Positions 17,010 to 24,499 of a stretch of DNA of 34,187 nucleotides are shown here, piece after piece. The stretch lies in contig JAXHST010000073.1 of assembly GCA_034190325.1 (NCBI GenBank), forward strand, positions 1 through 34,187, written 5' to 3'. The translations under genes and the position numbers were made by a program. The notes below the pieces were generated by a model. It was not told the DNA's origin, searched no databases, and worked only from the letters and a program-made list of their open reading frames with translations. Each line of letters starts with the position of its first letter. Position 1 is the first letter of the stretch. This stretch comes from UBA287 sp034190325. Its GTDB lineage: Archaea; Thermoplasmatota; UBA186; UBA287.

Positions 17010-17345
17010 ATGAATAAGGCATTATTTTATTTAGTGGTAATGTGCCTGTTAGGTATTTCCTATCAGCCAGCTATGGGCTCAATTACAGATGCATGTACAG
17101 CAATACCTGATATTTTTTATAATCTAACAGTTCTCTGGAACGGAACTCACCCTGAAGATGAACCAGTAGCTCCATTTGTTATGTTTGTTTCTTATTGTTT
17201 TTCTGCAATAGTAACTTTTTTATCTGTTACATTTATAATTCCATTAATCATATTGTATCTATTTGTGGAGAGTAGTATTTCTTTGATTACAGCACCGTTT
17301 GTAATACCATACACAATGCTTAAGAGATGCTGCACTGTGCCATAA
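17010..17345 (+). CDS. Small exported/membrane protein of unknown function
   Basis: The predicted product has 111 residues. Residues 1-23 form a signal peptide or first membrane helix (MNKALFYLVVMCLLG, possible cleavage after AMG). Residues about 53-87 are strongly hydrophobic and could span the membrane once or twice, and 88-102 is a third moderately hydrophobic stretch ending in YTMLKRCC. The loop at 24-50 has two N-x-T/S sequons (NLT, NGT), which fits an outside location. I recognise no family. An upstream in-frame ATG at 16902 has no promoter or ribosome-binding site and would cover the antisense remnant, so I start at 17010 from the TATA position. It stands alone between the AddAB-like genes and the CRISPR region. 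Confidence 0.55.
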   Translation: MNKALFYLVVMCLLGISYQPAMGSITDACTAIPDIFYNLTVLWNGTHPEDEPVAPFVMFVSYCFSAIVTFLSVTFIIPLIILYLFVESSISLITAPFVIPYTMLKRCCTVP

Positions 17346-17471
17346 CCACCATGCGATTTTGTCTGAGTTGGAAATGATCCTGGGGATCAATTTATGCCTG
17401 AGCTGAAAAGCAAGCTTCAGGGTGGTTGATCTCTGGTCAGTGCTATGGTAGGGAGATATTTTATCTTTTTA
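17346..17471. other. Intergenic region before the decayed CRISPR repeat
   Basis: No intact gene is visible. The minus strand has a short open stretch around 17350-17450 with protein-like character, but I cannot assign it. It could be debris left from whatever once followed the array tail. Confidence 0.3.
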
Positions 17472-17507
17472 ATTTTGATCCTTGTTTTAATGGATCTTTT
17501 TTGCAAA
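17472..17507 (-). repeat. Solitary degenerate CRISPR repeat
   Basis: This 36-nt stretch matches the consensus repeat of the array at 18519-18948 at 30 of 36 positions by my count, with an uninterrupted 19-base core (ATCCTTGTTTTAATGGATC). It has the same orientation as the array repeats. It lies 1011 bp beyond the array's trailer end, with the EVE-nuclease gene between them. This is best read as the former last repeat of a longer array. Confidence 0.75.
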
Positions 17508-17550
17508 CCTAAACGGTAGAAGGGGCACATAAACCCAAACGAACCAACAC

Positions 17551-17560
17551 GTTTAAATAA
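17551..17560 (+). promoter_or_regulatory. TATA box of the EVE-nuclease gene
   Basis: GTTTAAATAA lies about 22-31 nt before the ATG at 17582 and predicts a leaderless transcript. Confidence 0.45.
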
Positions 17561-17581
17561 TCTGTATAATGTACTTAAATT

Positions 17582-18511
17582 ATGTTAGAGAAAGATATTG
17601 AAAATTTGATAGCAGCATATCCAGAGGAGTTCCTTCCTTATAGAAATTTAAAATTAATAGGGCAACAAGTTAGATTAGGTACTTATTTTGCAGATATTAT
17701 TTTTCAAGACGAATTCCAAACCAAAATTGTAATTGAAGTAAAAAGAGGTATTCTTTCAAGAGAAGCTGTTGCTCAAATAATGGATTATTATGGACTTATT
17801 AAAAATCAAGAAAAAGATACCGATGTTAAACTGCTTATTGTTGCCAATGTTATTCCCAAACAAAGAACTATCTTCTTGTCTGAAAAATTGGGAATAGAAT
17901 TTATTGAAATACCCGCATCAAAAATAATTAATGTGGCAAAAGAGCATTCTTACTTATTTTTAGATGAAATTAAGCCTGAAATCAAAAGTGAATATTTGGA
18001 TAAAACAATTAAAATAGATAAAGAAGTATCAGTTGGCGGTTCAAATGTTTGGATATTTCAGGCTAATCCTAAAACATACGATATTCTCAACGCCCTATCA
18101 AGTAAAGAAGAATTAGGCGAAGAAAACGACATGTGGTCAGTATCAAGATTTAAAGATAGAATTCATAAGGGGGATACTGCATTAATTTGGATGTCTTCTA
18201 CTAGCCCTAAATCCAACGACGCAGGTATTTATGCAGTAGCTGAAATTACCTCTAATCCAGAATATATGAAATCAACATCAAAATTTTGGATATCTGAAGA
18301 TGATTTTAAAAAACAACAAAATAATCTATGGGTTCGCCTTAAATATAAATTAATTTTTGCAAATAATCCTATTTTTAGAGAAGAATTAAAATCCATAGAT
18401 GAATTAAAAAATATGCTCATATTTAAACAACCGCAAGGAACAAATTTTCCAGTTACACAAGAAGAATGGAGAGTAATATCGGATTTAATCAAAAAACGAA
18501 TACAAGAATAA
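17582..18511 (+). CDS. NucS-like PD-(D/E)xK nuclease fused to an EVE domain
   Basis: The 309-residue protein has two parts. Residues 1-135 resemble the NucS/DUF91 nuclease domain: MLEKDIENLI, GQQVRLGTYFADIIF with D38, IEVKRG with E52 and K54, and AQIMDYY with Q65. Residues 154-309 look like an EVE (PUA-like) domain: NVWIFQANPKTYDI, GDTALIWMSS, GIYAVAEI, a WVRLKYKLIF strand and the closing VTQEEWRVI. EVE domains bind modified bases, and nuclease-EVE fusions are expected to act like type IV restriction enzymes. The codons are much richer in A/T than those of neighbouring genes, which suggests recent transfer. The gene lies between a decayed CRISPR repeat and the last repeat of the array, ending 7 nt before it, and reads towards the array. 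Function is inferred from domains. Confidence 0.8.
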   Translation: MLEKDIENLIAAYPEEFLPYRNLKLIGQQVRLGTYFADIIFQDEFQTKIVIEVKRGILSREAVAQIMDYYGLIKNQEKDTDVKLLIVANVIPKQRTIFLSEKLGIEFIEIPASKIINVAKEHSYLFLDEIKPEIKSEYLDKTIKIDKEVSVGGSNVWIFQANPKTYDILNALSSKEELGEENDMWSVSRFKDRIHKGDTALIWMSSTSPKSNDAGIYAVAEITSNPEYMKSTSKFWISEDDFKKQQNNLWVRLKYKLIFANNPIFREELKSIDELKNMLIFKQPQGTNFPVTQEEWRVISDLIKKRIQE

Positions 18512-18518
18512 TTACAGG

Positions 18519-18948
18519 GTTTCAATCCTTGTTTTGATGGATCGTTCTTGCAACCTTCAAATTCTGAAGTAGTAAAGGCTTGGAGCGAAGGGAAGAAGTT
18601 TCAATCCTTGTTTTAATGGATCGTTCTTGCAACAACGGTGAAGCATGGGGAAGCCTTGTATTTGCCACTGAACAAGCGGTTTCAATCCTTGTTTTAATGG
18701 ATCATTCTTGCAACATTAATAGGATTTAAACCTGTGCCTGTTTTTAGGTATGAAGAGTTTCAATCCTTGTTTTAATGGATCATTCTTGCAACATGAGATA
18801 AGAGCCAGGATAGGTGAGGAATTAGAAAGGTTGTTTCAATCCTTGTTTTAATGGATCATTCTTGCAACTTTAAAGTGAGGGAGGAGTTAGAACAATATAA
18901 AGATTGTATTTCGTTTCAATCCTTGTTTTAATGGATCATTCTTGCAAC
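18519..18948 (-). CRISPR. CRISPR array, six 36-nt repeats and five spacers
   Basis: Repeats lie at 18519-18554, 18598-18633, 18679-18714, 18757-18792, 18833-18868 and 18913-18948. The consensus on the plus strand begins GTTTCAATCCTTG and ends ATTCTTGCAAC. Spacers are 43, 45, 42, 40 and 44 nt. Read on the minus strand, each repeat ends in GGATTGAAAC, the usual 5' tag of crRNAs in type I and III systems, so the array should be transcribed leftwards with its leader right of 18948. Repeat decay agrees: the repeat at 18519 has two changes (G for A at 18537 and 18544) and the one at 18598 has one, while the four nearest the leader are identical. No adaptation or effector genes other than csx1 lie in the window. 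Confidence 0.97.
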
Positions 18949-19147
18949 CCTATGCGTCGTTACGCTTAAGGACAAATTAATATAAGCTTCATCATATTTA
19001 TAACTTTTTGTGTCCGGATCGAAAAACACGGGTTAATTTTTTATATCAGATAGTTAGACCCGGACAAAATCGTGCATCCTTTCACCTTAACACTTCCATC
19101 AGATCAGGAGATGAAAAAATGCAAATATATCCTAAAACATCAGATCT
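18949..19147 (-). promoter_or_regulatory. CRISPR leader and divergent csx1 upstream region
   Basis: On the minus strand a TATA box, TTATAAATAT, lies at 18994-19003. Transcription would start near 18972, about 24 nt before the first repeat. The region also holds an inverted pair, TGTCCGG at 19011-19017 and CCGGACA at 19060-19066, centred between the array promoter and csx1. It may be an operator shared by both. On the plus strand AAATATAT at about 19123-19130 could be the csx1 TATA element, placing transcription start at the ATG at 19148. Confidence 0.6.
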
Positions 19148-20401
19148 ATGATCCTCATAGCTCCATGGGGCGATCCAACAAAATGGGAAAGTGTGAAATA
19201 TGTGGTTGAAGGAGTGAAAGAAGAAGCCTGCACATCTCTGGTGCCTCTGAAAAAACTTCTAAATCCTGAAAAGATCCTGATAATAGCTCTTGACTCTCTG
19301 GCGGAGGGCGGAGAGGATTACAAGGAGGTAAAGAGGAATGCTGAGGAGAAGGTCAGGAGGTGCGCTGAGGGCTTTGGCCTGAATAATTTTGATATCATCA
19401 TAGGTCCGAGCAAAGGAAGCTTTTCAACAGGTATGACCTTTGATGGGGAGATGATGGATTTTTACTACTACACCCTCGCAGAGCTTGCCCTTTACCTCAT
19501 GGATCACAGCTCTGATGAAATAGCTCTTGATGTTACCCATGGGATAAACTTTGAGACGGTTCTAACCTACAGAGCTCTCAGGGACATATTGGCTATGGTG
19601 AGCTTTTTCAAAGAAACGAACCTGAGGGTCTATAACAGCGATCCTTATATAAATGACACAACAAAAGAACTCCTGATCAATGAGATAGAGAACACGAAGG
19701 TCTCTGCTCGCCTTCCAGATGCGAAGATGCAGGGAAAGCTCCTCTTAAAAGGAAGAGGTCTGAGCAATGAAGAGTGCAGGAAACTGAGCAAGGAGCAGGA
19801 GATAAATGGTGAGATCTCTGCGTTCATAGGATCATTTTATAATGCTCTTCCTTTGGCGCTCTGCACATTCGCTCAGGATCCAGAAGAGCTGCGCAGGTTA
19901 ATCGAGAGAGTTTTGAGCCTGTATGACGAGTGCGTCGAGGTGAAAGGGAAGACTGTTTGCAGAAAAACCCGCTTCTCCGGGGATCTTTATCCCTGTGTTG
20001 CGGCATGTGTTCTGGCATTCTATGGCAATATGGAGAGAAGAGAAGAGGTGCCCCTGAGGGATATAGAAAAGATCGCAGAGATTTTCAAAAGGGATGAGCG
20101 CTTCAAGGTGAGGATAGGCAAGGAGATCGAAGAGATAAAAAATGTGTGCGAAAGCAGAATAATACCAGAATGGACCTCTTACAATTGGATATATGCTGAG
20201 AAAATTGCTGAGAAAAAAGCTATACCAGTATCAAATAAAAGAGATAAGAGAAATTTCCTGGCGCATTCAGGCTTTGAGAGAAATTCTGTTGAGATCAAAA
20301 AAGACGAAGAGATCATGCTGAGATACAGCAAAGACTCTCTCAAAGACGTGAAAAATTATGCATTATCCGGGCTTTCATATCAGGAATATAAACACGGATA
20401 A
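19148..20401 (+). CDS. csx1: CRISPR-associated Csx1, CARF-HEPN ribonuclease
   Basis: The 417-residue protein matches the Csx1 family. The N-terminal CARF domain begins MILIAPWGDPTKWESVKY and has the ligand-binding loop DVTHGINFETVLTYRAL (128-144). The C-terminal HEPN domain has the RNase motif R-x4-H as RNFLAH at 368-373. In type III CRISPR immunity the effector makes cyclic oligoadenylates on target recognition; these bind CARF and switch on HEPN RNA cleavage. Here the gene lies beside an array but without Cas10 or other type III genes, so these must be elsewhere if the system works. The start fits a TATA-like element 18-25 nt upstream, and no alternative start is needed. Confidence 0.95.
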   Translation: MILIAPWGDPTKWESVKYVVEGVKEEACTSLVPLKKLLNPEKILIIALDSLAEGGEDYKEVKRNAEEKVRRCAEGFGLNNFDIIIGPSKGSFSTGMTFDGEMMDFYYYTLAELALYLMDHSSDEIALDVTHGINFETVLTYRALRDILAMVSFFKETNLRVYNSDPYINDTTKELLINEIENTKVSARLPDAKMQGKLLLKGRGLSNEECRKLSKEQEINGEISAFIGSFYNALPLALCTFAQDPEELRRLIERVLSLYDECVEVKGKTVCRKTRFSGDLYPCVAACVLAFYGNMERREEVPLRDIEKIAEIFKRDERFKVRIGKEIEEIKNVCESRIIPEWTSYNWIYAEKIAEKKAIPVSNKRDKRNFLAHSGFERNSVEIKKDEEIMLRYSKDSLKDVKNYALSGLSYQEYKHG

Positions 20402-20430
20402 GAAAAGGAAAAGAATCCATCCTACCTCCT

Positions 20431-20712
20431 CTAATTCAATTTTTTGAGTATTCTATTCATCTCCTCCAATATACTATTCAGTTTTTCTTTTATTTTTTCG
20501 AGCTCCTCCACATCTTTTTCTGTTGGTTTTTCCCCAGCTTCAATCCTGTTTATGATCTCGGTGAAGGGGGTAATAACAAGATCTCTGACAACGGGAGAGA
20601 GCTTCTCTGCCTCTTCAAGGATCTTTATTTTTTCCTCAGTTTCTGCAACCACTTTCTTTAACATCTCTATTTTGGGTTTTAAATCTTCAATCACAGGTTT
20701 AAATTCATCCAT
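20431..20712 (-). CDS. Small coiled-coil protein downstream of an ankyrin protein
   Basis: The product has 93 residues, is almost entirely helical and charged, with heptad-like pattern (IEDLKPKIEMLKKVVAETEE near the N-terminus and VEELEKIKEKLNSILEEMN near the C-terminus) split by a short linker around PVVRDLVITPFTE. No family is recognised. The ATG at 20712 overlaps the stop codon region of the ankyrin gene (stop at 20705), so the two genes are coupled. A frame extension to 20763 would lie wholly inside the ankyrin gene and is unlikely. The pair probably forms a complex; its role is unknown. It converges with csx1 across a 29-bp gap. Confidence 0.7.
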   Translation of the reverse strand: MDEFKPVIEDLKPKIEMLKKVVAETEEKIKILEEAEKLSPVVRDLVITPFTEIINRIEAGEKPTEKDVEELEKIKEKLNSILEEMNRILKKLN

Positions 20713-21349
20713 GTGCTTTTTCCTGCTGAGCCTTCTCCAGCAGATCAACGATCTCCTTATCAACAGGGTAGCTAACAGCTTTTCCTCTGCTATCCTTCAT
20801 ATTTATGTTTTTACTAGCATAGTCTAAAGCAGTGTCCCCCTTCTCATCTTTTATGTCCACATCCGCTCCATTCTCCAGAAGAAGCCTGACAAGATCTCTG
20901 TTTCGCCGAGCTGTTGCATACGTGAGTGCAGTCACTCCATCGTTAGTTCTGGCATTCACATCCGCTCCACTCTCCAGCAGAAGCTTGACCATCTCTCTAT
21001 TTCCTCTGTCTGTTGCATCTATGAGTGCAGTTTCGCCATTGTTGTCTCTGGCATTTACATCCGCTCCGTTCTCTATCAATATCTTTGCAACCTCGACGCT
21101 GCCTGAGTGATTAACAGCATACATCAAAGCCGTTGCCCCCCATTTATTTCTGGCGTTCACGTCAGCTCCTTTTGCTATCAAATCCCTCACCCTGCGAACA
21201 TCTCCCTTAGCAGCAGCCAGCATCAGAGGAGTTACGCCGTTATCGTCTCTATCGTTACTGCCCTCCCCGTTATCGTCATTGCTGGTTAGATAATCCAGAG
21301 CGAAATAGGTCGCAAAGGCTGTTAGAGGATCATCCAGATCAAAGTCCAT
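20705..21349 (-). CDS. Ankyrin-repeat protein
   Basis: The 214-residue protein has a short acidic N-terminal segment (1-35) and five ankyrin repeats at about 36-68, 69-102, 103-135, 136-168 and 169-205, each with the G-x-TAL-x-x-A and LL-x-x-GADVNAR pattern. The repeats at 69-168 are close to consensus. No signal peptide or enzymatic motif is seen, so it should be a cytoplasmic binding scaffold. GGAGG lies 6 nt before the ATG, with a clear TATA box further up. The repeats resemble those of the mosaic protein in the HerA operon, so the two may share an origin. The coiled-coil gene downstream is its likely partner. Confidence 0.88.
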   Translation of the reverse strand: MDFDLDDPLTAFATYFALDYLTSNDDNGEGSNDRDDNGVTPLMLAAAKGDVRRVRDLIAKGADVNARNKWGATALMYAVNHSGSVEVAKILIENGADVNARDNNGETALIDATDRGNREMVKLLLESGADVNARTNDGVTALTYATARRNRDLVRLLLENGADVDIKDEKGDTALDYASKNINMKDSRGKAVSYPVDKEIVDLLEKAQQEKAHG

Positions 21350-21389
21350 ATTTTACCTCCTGCAACTCATACATAAAATTACGTTGTTT

Positions 21390-21400
21390 TTTATAAATAA
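21390..21400 (-). promoter_or_regulatory. TATA box of the ankyrin/coiled-coil operon
   Basis: The minus strand reads TTATTTATAA, about 41-51 nt before the ATG at 21349. With GGAGG at 21356-21360 this gives a leader of some 20 nt, unlike the leaderless genes around it. Confidence 0.5.
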
Positions 21401-21481
21401 ATAGATTTCTAAGAATGATTTTATGCAGAATAGAACCGTCTTTGGGCTGTTGTGGGAGCGCTATCTGGATGGCACAGCAAG

Positions 21482-21490
21482 TCTTAAAAA
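21482..21490 (+). promoter_or_regulatory. TATA-like box of the glucoamylase gene
   Basis: TCTTAAAAA lies about 22-30 nt before the ATG at 21512, consistent with a leaderless transcript. The match to the TATA consensus is moderate. Confidence 0.35.
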
Positions 21491-21511
21491 GAGAAAAGCA
21501 TTTTAAGACCT

Positions 21512-23176
21512 ATGAAAGGGGCATTAGCAATTGCATTCGTTTTTGTGCTCTCTGCACTACCTTTAAACACGGCAGAAAATGTTTTTTTCTCCATGCCTTT
21601 CAGCAATGGATACAGCTCAGCGATCTACGATACGAAAGAAAAGGCAGTAACAGCCTTTACGGATATGATAGAGTGGTACTGGAGCCCGGCAAAAGAGAGG
21701 AAAAACATGCTCCATAGAGCTTACCTGGGCTTAAAGTTCGGTAATAGAACGACATGGCTCAATGAATTAGAGCCAGAGAGCACAGAGTATCTGAATGAGA
21801 GCGGGATAGTTCACGTATCCTACAAACAGGCGGATTGCTATTATTTCGCTCCATTCGTCGGGGGCAAGCACACCATAGCCTTTGTCTGTGACTCAAATGC
21901 TGACGCGGTTCTCCTTCATGCAGAGCTCCTCGATCCTGGGGTTAGGATAACAAAGAGGATAGAGGGCAACAGAACAACGATAGTGCTCTCTTTAGAGCCT
22001 GTAGATGGTATAAGTCTTGAAAATGAAATAGAGTTCTGGGATGACTTTCATTCCGTGGAGCCTCAGGTTAGCGAAGAGTATGAGAAGCTCTTCAGGCAGT
22101 CAACAGCCTTTTTGAAGATGGGGCAGAGCGCAGAGAGTGGAGCCATACTGGCAGGCCTTATACCGGGAAGGTGGACCATAGCCTGGGTTAGAGATTGCTG
22201 TTATTCTATAAAGGCACTCATAGATTCTAACCATCTGTCTGAGGCAAAGAAGGCTTTAGAGTTTCTTTTGAACGGAGAAGCAGGAAGCTTCAAGCACTTC
22301 AATTACAACGGAAAGGACTATGGCATAGGTGAAGATTATTTGATCTCAGTTTGCAGGTACTTCGGGGACGGATCTGAGTGGAGTGATGATATTGATCAGC
22401 AGGAGTCTGAGCCTGTAGAAAATATGGAAGATCCAAACATAGAGCTTGATGGCTTTGGTCTCTTCCTCTGGGTAGCAGATGAGTACGTAAAAAAGAGCGG
22501 GGATAAGGAGTTTTTGGAAGAGAACATGGATAAGCTGAAGCTTGTAGGAGAGAATATACTGCACTCTATAGATGAGAATAACCTGATAAGAGAGGATTCC
22601 TCCATATGGGAGAGGCATCTCTCCAGAGCAAGGCATTACCTATATACTTCAATAACATGTGCTAAGGGTTTAGAAAGCCTCTGCGAAATGTGCTCTTCTG
22701 AAGGGATTTCGGAGTTTGAGGAAGGTTATGCAAGGCTAAGAAAAGGAATAAGCGACAGTGTTGATGAAGAGGGCGTGCTCAAAGGCAACATAGAGGAAGA
22801 AAAGTATTATGATGCCGCAGTTATAGAAGCAATAAACTTCGGACTTGTGAATGAGAGCGTTGCTGAGAGCACCATGAGCGCTTTAGAAAGAGAGCTGTTC
22901 AATGGAAAGGGCTTCAAGAGGAATGATGATGGGGACTGGTACGATGAGCAGGAATGGATATTCATAGATCTCAGGGCAGCGGAAGCGTATCTAAAGCTTG
23001 GAGAAAGGGAGAAAGCAATGGCGCTCATTGATCGCATCAACAGCATAAGCGCGGAGAACTTCAACATAATAGCAGAGCTCTACGATGAGAATGAGAACTA
23101 TGCCGGGCAGGTTCCTATGTGCGGTTATGGGGCAGGGGTTTTTGTGAGCGCTGTGCTTGCCTCTGCTCAGATCTAA
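21512..23176 (+). CDS. Exported glycoside hydrolase family 15-like glucoamylase
   Basis: The 554-residue protein starts with a signal peptide (about 1-21, LAIAFVFVLSALPLNTA). An N-terminal beta-rich domain (22-190) is followed by an (alpha/alpha)6 barrel. Typical GH15 features are seen: TIAWVRDCCYSIKAL with W225-D228, DGFGLFLWVADEY, SSIWERHLSRARHYLYTS with the likely general acid E367, and a final segment NYAGQVPMCGYGAGVFVSA preceded by candidate base glutamates. The family removes glucose from the ends of alpha-glucans or trehalose. Because of the signal peptide it acts outside the cell or on the surface. It is monocistronic, with TATA-like sequence upstream. The substrate cannot be told from sequence; the family call is firm, the catalytic base assignment is not. 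Confidence 0.8.
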   Translation: MKGALAIAFVFVLSALPLNTAENVFFSMPFSNGYSSAIYDTKEKAVTAFTDMIEWYWSPAKERKNMLHRAYLGLKFGNRTTWLNELEPESTEYLNESGIVHVSYKQADCYYFAPFVGGKHTIAFVCDSNADAVLLHAELLDPGVRITKRIEGNRTTIVLSLEPVDGISLENEIEFWDDFHSVEPQVSEEYEKLFRQSTAFLKMGQSAESGAILAGLIPGRWTIAWVRDCCYSIKALIDSNHLSEAKKALEFLLNGEAGSFKHFNYNGKDYGIGEDYLISVCRYFGDGSEWSDDIDQQESEPVENMEDPNIELDGFGLFLWVADEYVKKSGDKEFLEENMDKLKLVGENILHSIDENNLIREDSSIWERHLSRARHYLYTSITCAKGLESLCEMCSSEGISEFEEGYARLRKGISDSVDEEGVLKGNIEEEKYYDAAVIEAINFGLVNESVAESTMSALERELFNGKGFKRNDDGDWYDEQEWIFIDLRAAEAYLKLGEREKAMALIDRINSISAENFNIIAELYDENENYAGQVPMCGYGAGVFVSAVLASAQI

Positions 23177-23241
23177 AGTGCAGGTTCCTTGTTATACCTG
23201 TTTTCGTACAGTTCATCAACGATCTCAATCTCTCTGGCGGT
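23173..23241 (-). pseudogene. Tiny 3' remnant of a decayed gene behind meaB
   Basis: Downstream of the meaB-like stop the minus strand has a 22-codon open stretch, AREIEIVDELYENRY and then NKEPAL before TAG, with strongly coding-like composition but no start codon; a TAA lies just upstream. It overlaps the last bases of the glucoamylase gene. It may be the end of a lost fifth gene of the methylmalonyl-CoA operon. Too short to identify. Confidence 0.25.
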
Positions 23242-23250
23242 TTATTATGC

Positions 23251-24120
23251 CTATAATTTGTCTTTTCCCTTCATGAGATCCTCTATCGCTTCATATATCT
23301 CCTTCTCTCTTTTAGCTACTGCCCTGACATTCTCTTCAAAAACATCCCTGTTCTCTTTCAGAAATCTTGAGAAGAGCTCTTCCTTCAGCATCATGGCAAG
23401 AAAGCTCCTTATCGCAGCCTCCTTTCTGTGATCCTCAACGCTTTTCCATGAAAGCATGAACGAAGTAAGATCCTCTACACCTCTGCTGTACAGCGCTACG
23501 GTGCGAAATATGTGCTTCTCAGGAAAACTGTTTTTTAGCATGGTATAAAAGATCTCTGAGCCTTCCATATCACTCTTGTTGAGCACTATGGCATCAGCGA
23601 GCTCTATTATCCCGCTCTTGAGCATCTGTATGCTGTCTCCGCTCTCCGGACACAGCACTAAAAGAGATAGATCGCTTATGGCGCATATCTCATAGTCCTC
23701 CTGCCCTCCTCCCACAGTCTCTATAATTATCATGTCATAACCACCGGCTCCCAGGACCTTTGCTATTGTGTATGCGCTCTTTGATACTGAGCGCATACCT
23801 CTGGTAGCAATGGAGCGGAAAAAGAGATTTTCATGGGTAAAGTTCAATCTTATCCTATCCCCAAGCACAGCCCCACCGCTTATAGGGCTTGAAGGATCCA
23901 CGGCTATCACGCCAATTTTTTTCCCTCTATCTATCAGAGCTCTCGCCATAGCGCTTATGAGCGTGCTCTTCCCGCTCCCCGGGGCTCCGGTAACTCCCAC
24001 CACAGTCGCTTCAGAGTGTGGTGGCGTAAGCTCGGCGCCATTTTCTATCTGCGTTATCAGCTTCGCTATATCTCTCTTGCTCCTGCTCTTATTATTACTC
24101 TCATCCATTCTTGTTCTCAT
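23251..24120 (-). CDS. meaB: MeaB/ArgK-type G3E GTPase, chaperone of methylmalonyl-CoA mutase
   Basis: The 289-residue protein is a P-loop GTPase. Walker A GAPGSGKST is at 45-53, followed by the family block DPSSPISGGAVLGDRIRL, the switch segment IIIETVGGGQEDYEI and the base-recognition motif LNKSD. MeaB loads or repairs the B12 cofactor of methylmalonyl-CoA mutase, and the gene lies last in the mutase operon. The family usually has ETVGVGQSE, so GGGQED is a small variation. At 289 residues it is a little shorter than many members, with a short N-terminus. An ATG at 24120 overlaps the mutase B12-subunit gene by 20 nt; the ATG at 24108 overlaps by 8 nt and is nearly as likely. Neither has a strong ribosome-binding site. 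Confidence 0.93.
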   Translation of the reverse strand: MRTRMDESNNKSRSKRDIAKLITQIENGAELTPPHSEATVVGVTGAPGSGKSTLISAMARALIDRGKKIGVIAVDPSSPISGGAVLGDRIRLNFTHENLFFRSIATRGMRSVSKSAYTIAKVLGAGGYDMIIIETVGGGQEDYEICAISDLSLLVLCPESGDSIQMLKSGIIELADAIVLNKSDMEGSEIFYTMLKNSFPEKHIFRTVALYSRGVEDLTSFMLSWKSVEDHRKEAAIRSFLAMMLKEELFSRFLKENRDVFEENVRAVAKREKEIYEAIEDLMKGKDKL

Positions 24121-24499
24121 CCAGAGATTTTATGAAGTCCACGATCTCTTTGATAGATGCCCCAGGGCCAAAGACATTGCTTATACCTGAAGCCTTCAAC
24201 TTTTCGCCATCTTCCTCAGGTATTATCCCGCTGGCTATGATTATTATATCGCCTGCTCCTCTGGCTTTAAGCTCTTCGATAACCTTTGGAAAGAGTGACA
24301 TGTGCGCCCCGCTCAGGCAGTTGAGCCCTAAGACATCAACATCCTCTTCAACAGCAGCCTCGGCTATCTCACTGGGGGTCCTCCTTATGCCTGTGTATAT
24401 GACCTCCATACCTGCATCTCTCAGCGCTCTGGCTAAAACCTTTGCTCCTCTATCATGCCCATCCAAGCCCGGCTTTGCAATCATAACCCTTAAGCTCAT
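24101..24499 (-). CDS. mcmA2: Methylmalonyl-CoA mutase, cobalamin-binding subunit
   Basis: The 132-residue protein is the separate B12-binding domain. It begins MSLRVMIAKPGLDGHDRG with the D13-x-H15-x-x-G18 motif, in which the histidine is the lower ligand of cobalt. LNCLSGAH (63-70 region) corresponds to the usual SLSGAH, and IIIIASGIIPEED to the usual GGIIP loop, with the first glycine changed to serine. Together with the large subunit it converts methylmalonyl-CoA and succinyl-CoA into one another. Split subunits of this kind are normal in archaea. Its ATG overlaps the epimerase stop as ATGA, and the meaB-like gene overlaps its end. Confidence 0.95.
   Translation of the reverse strand: MSLRVMIAKPGLDGHDRGAKVLARALRDAGMEVIYTGIRRTPSEIAEAAVEEDVDVLGLNCLSGAHMSLFPKVIEELKARGAGDIIIIASGIIPEEDGEKLKASGISNVFGPGASIKEIVDFIKSLDENKNG

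Noticed and set aside
16642..17013. 123-residue open frame on the plus strand after the AddA-like gene
   Set aside because: Its composition is not protein-like, it overlaps the addA-like end, and it is antisense to the better CARF-like remnant.
17346..17471. Possible transposase fragment
   Set aside because: A short minus-strand stretch looks coding-like, but no transposase motif or terminal inverted repeat is visible.
18519..18948. Plus-strand transcription of the CRISPR array
   Set aside because: The repeat ends with the standard ATTGAAAC tag only on the minus strand, and the decayed repeats lie on the left, far from the leader.
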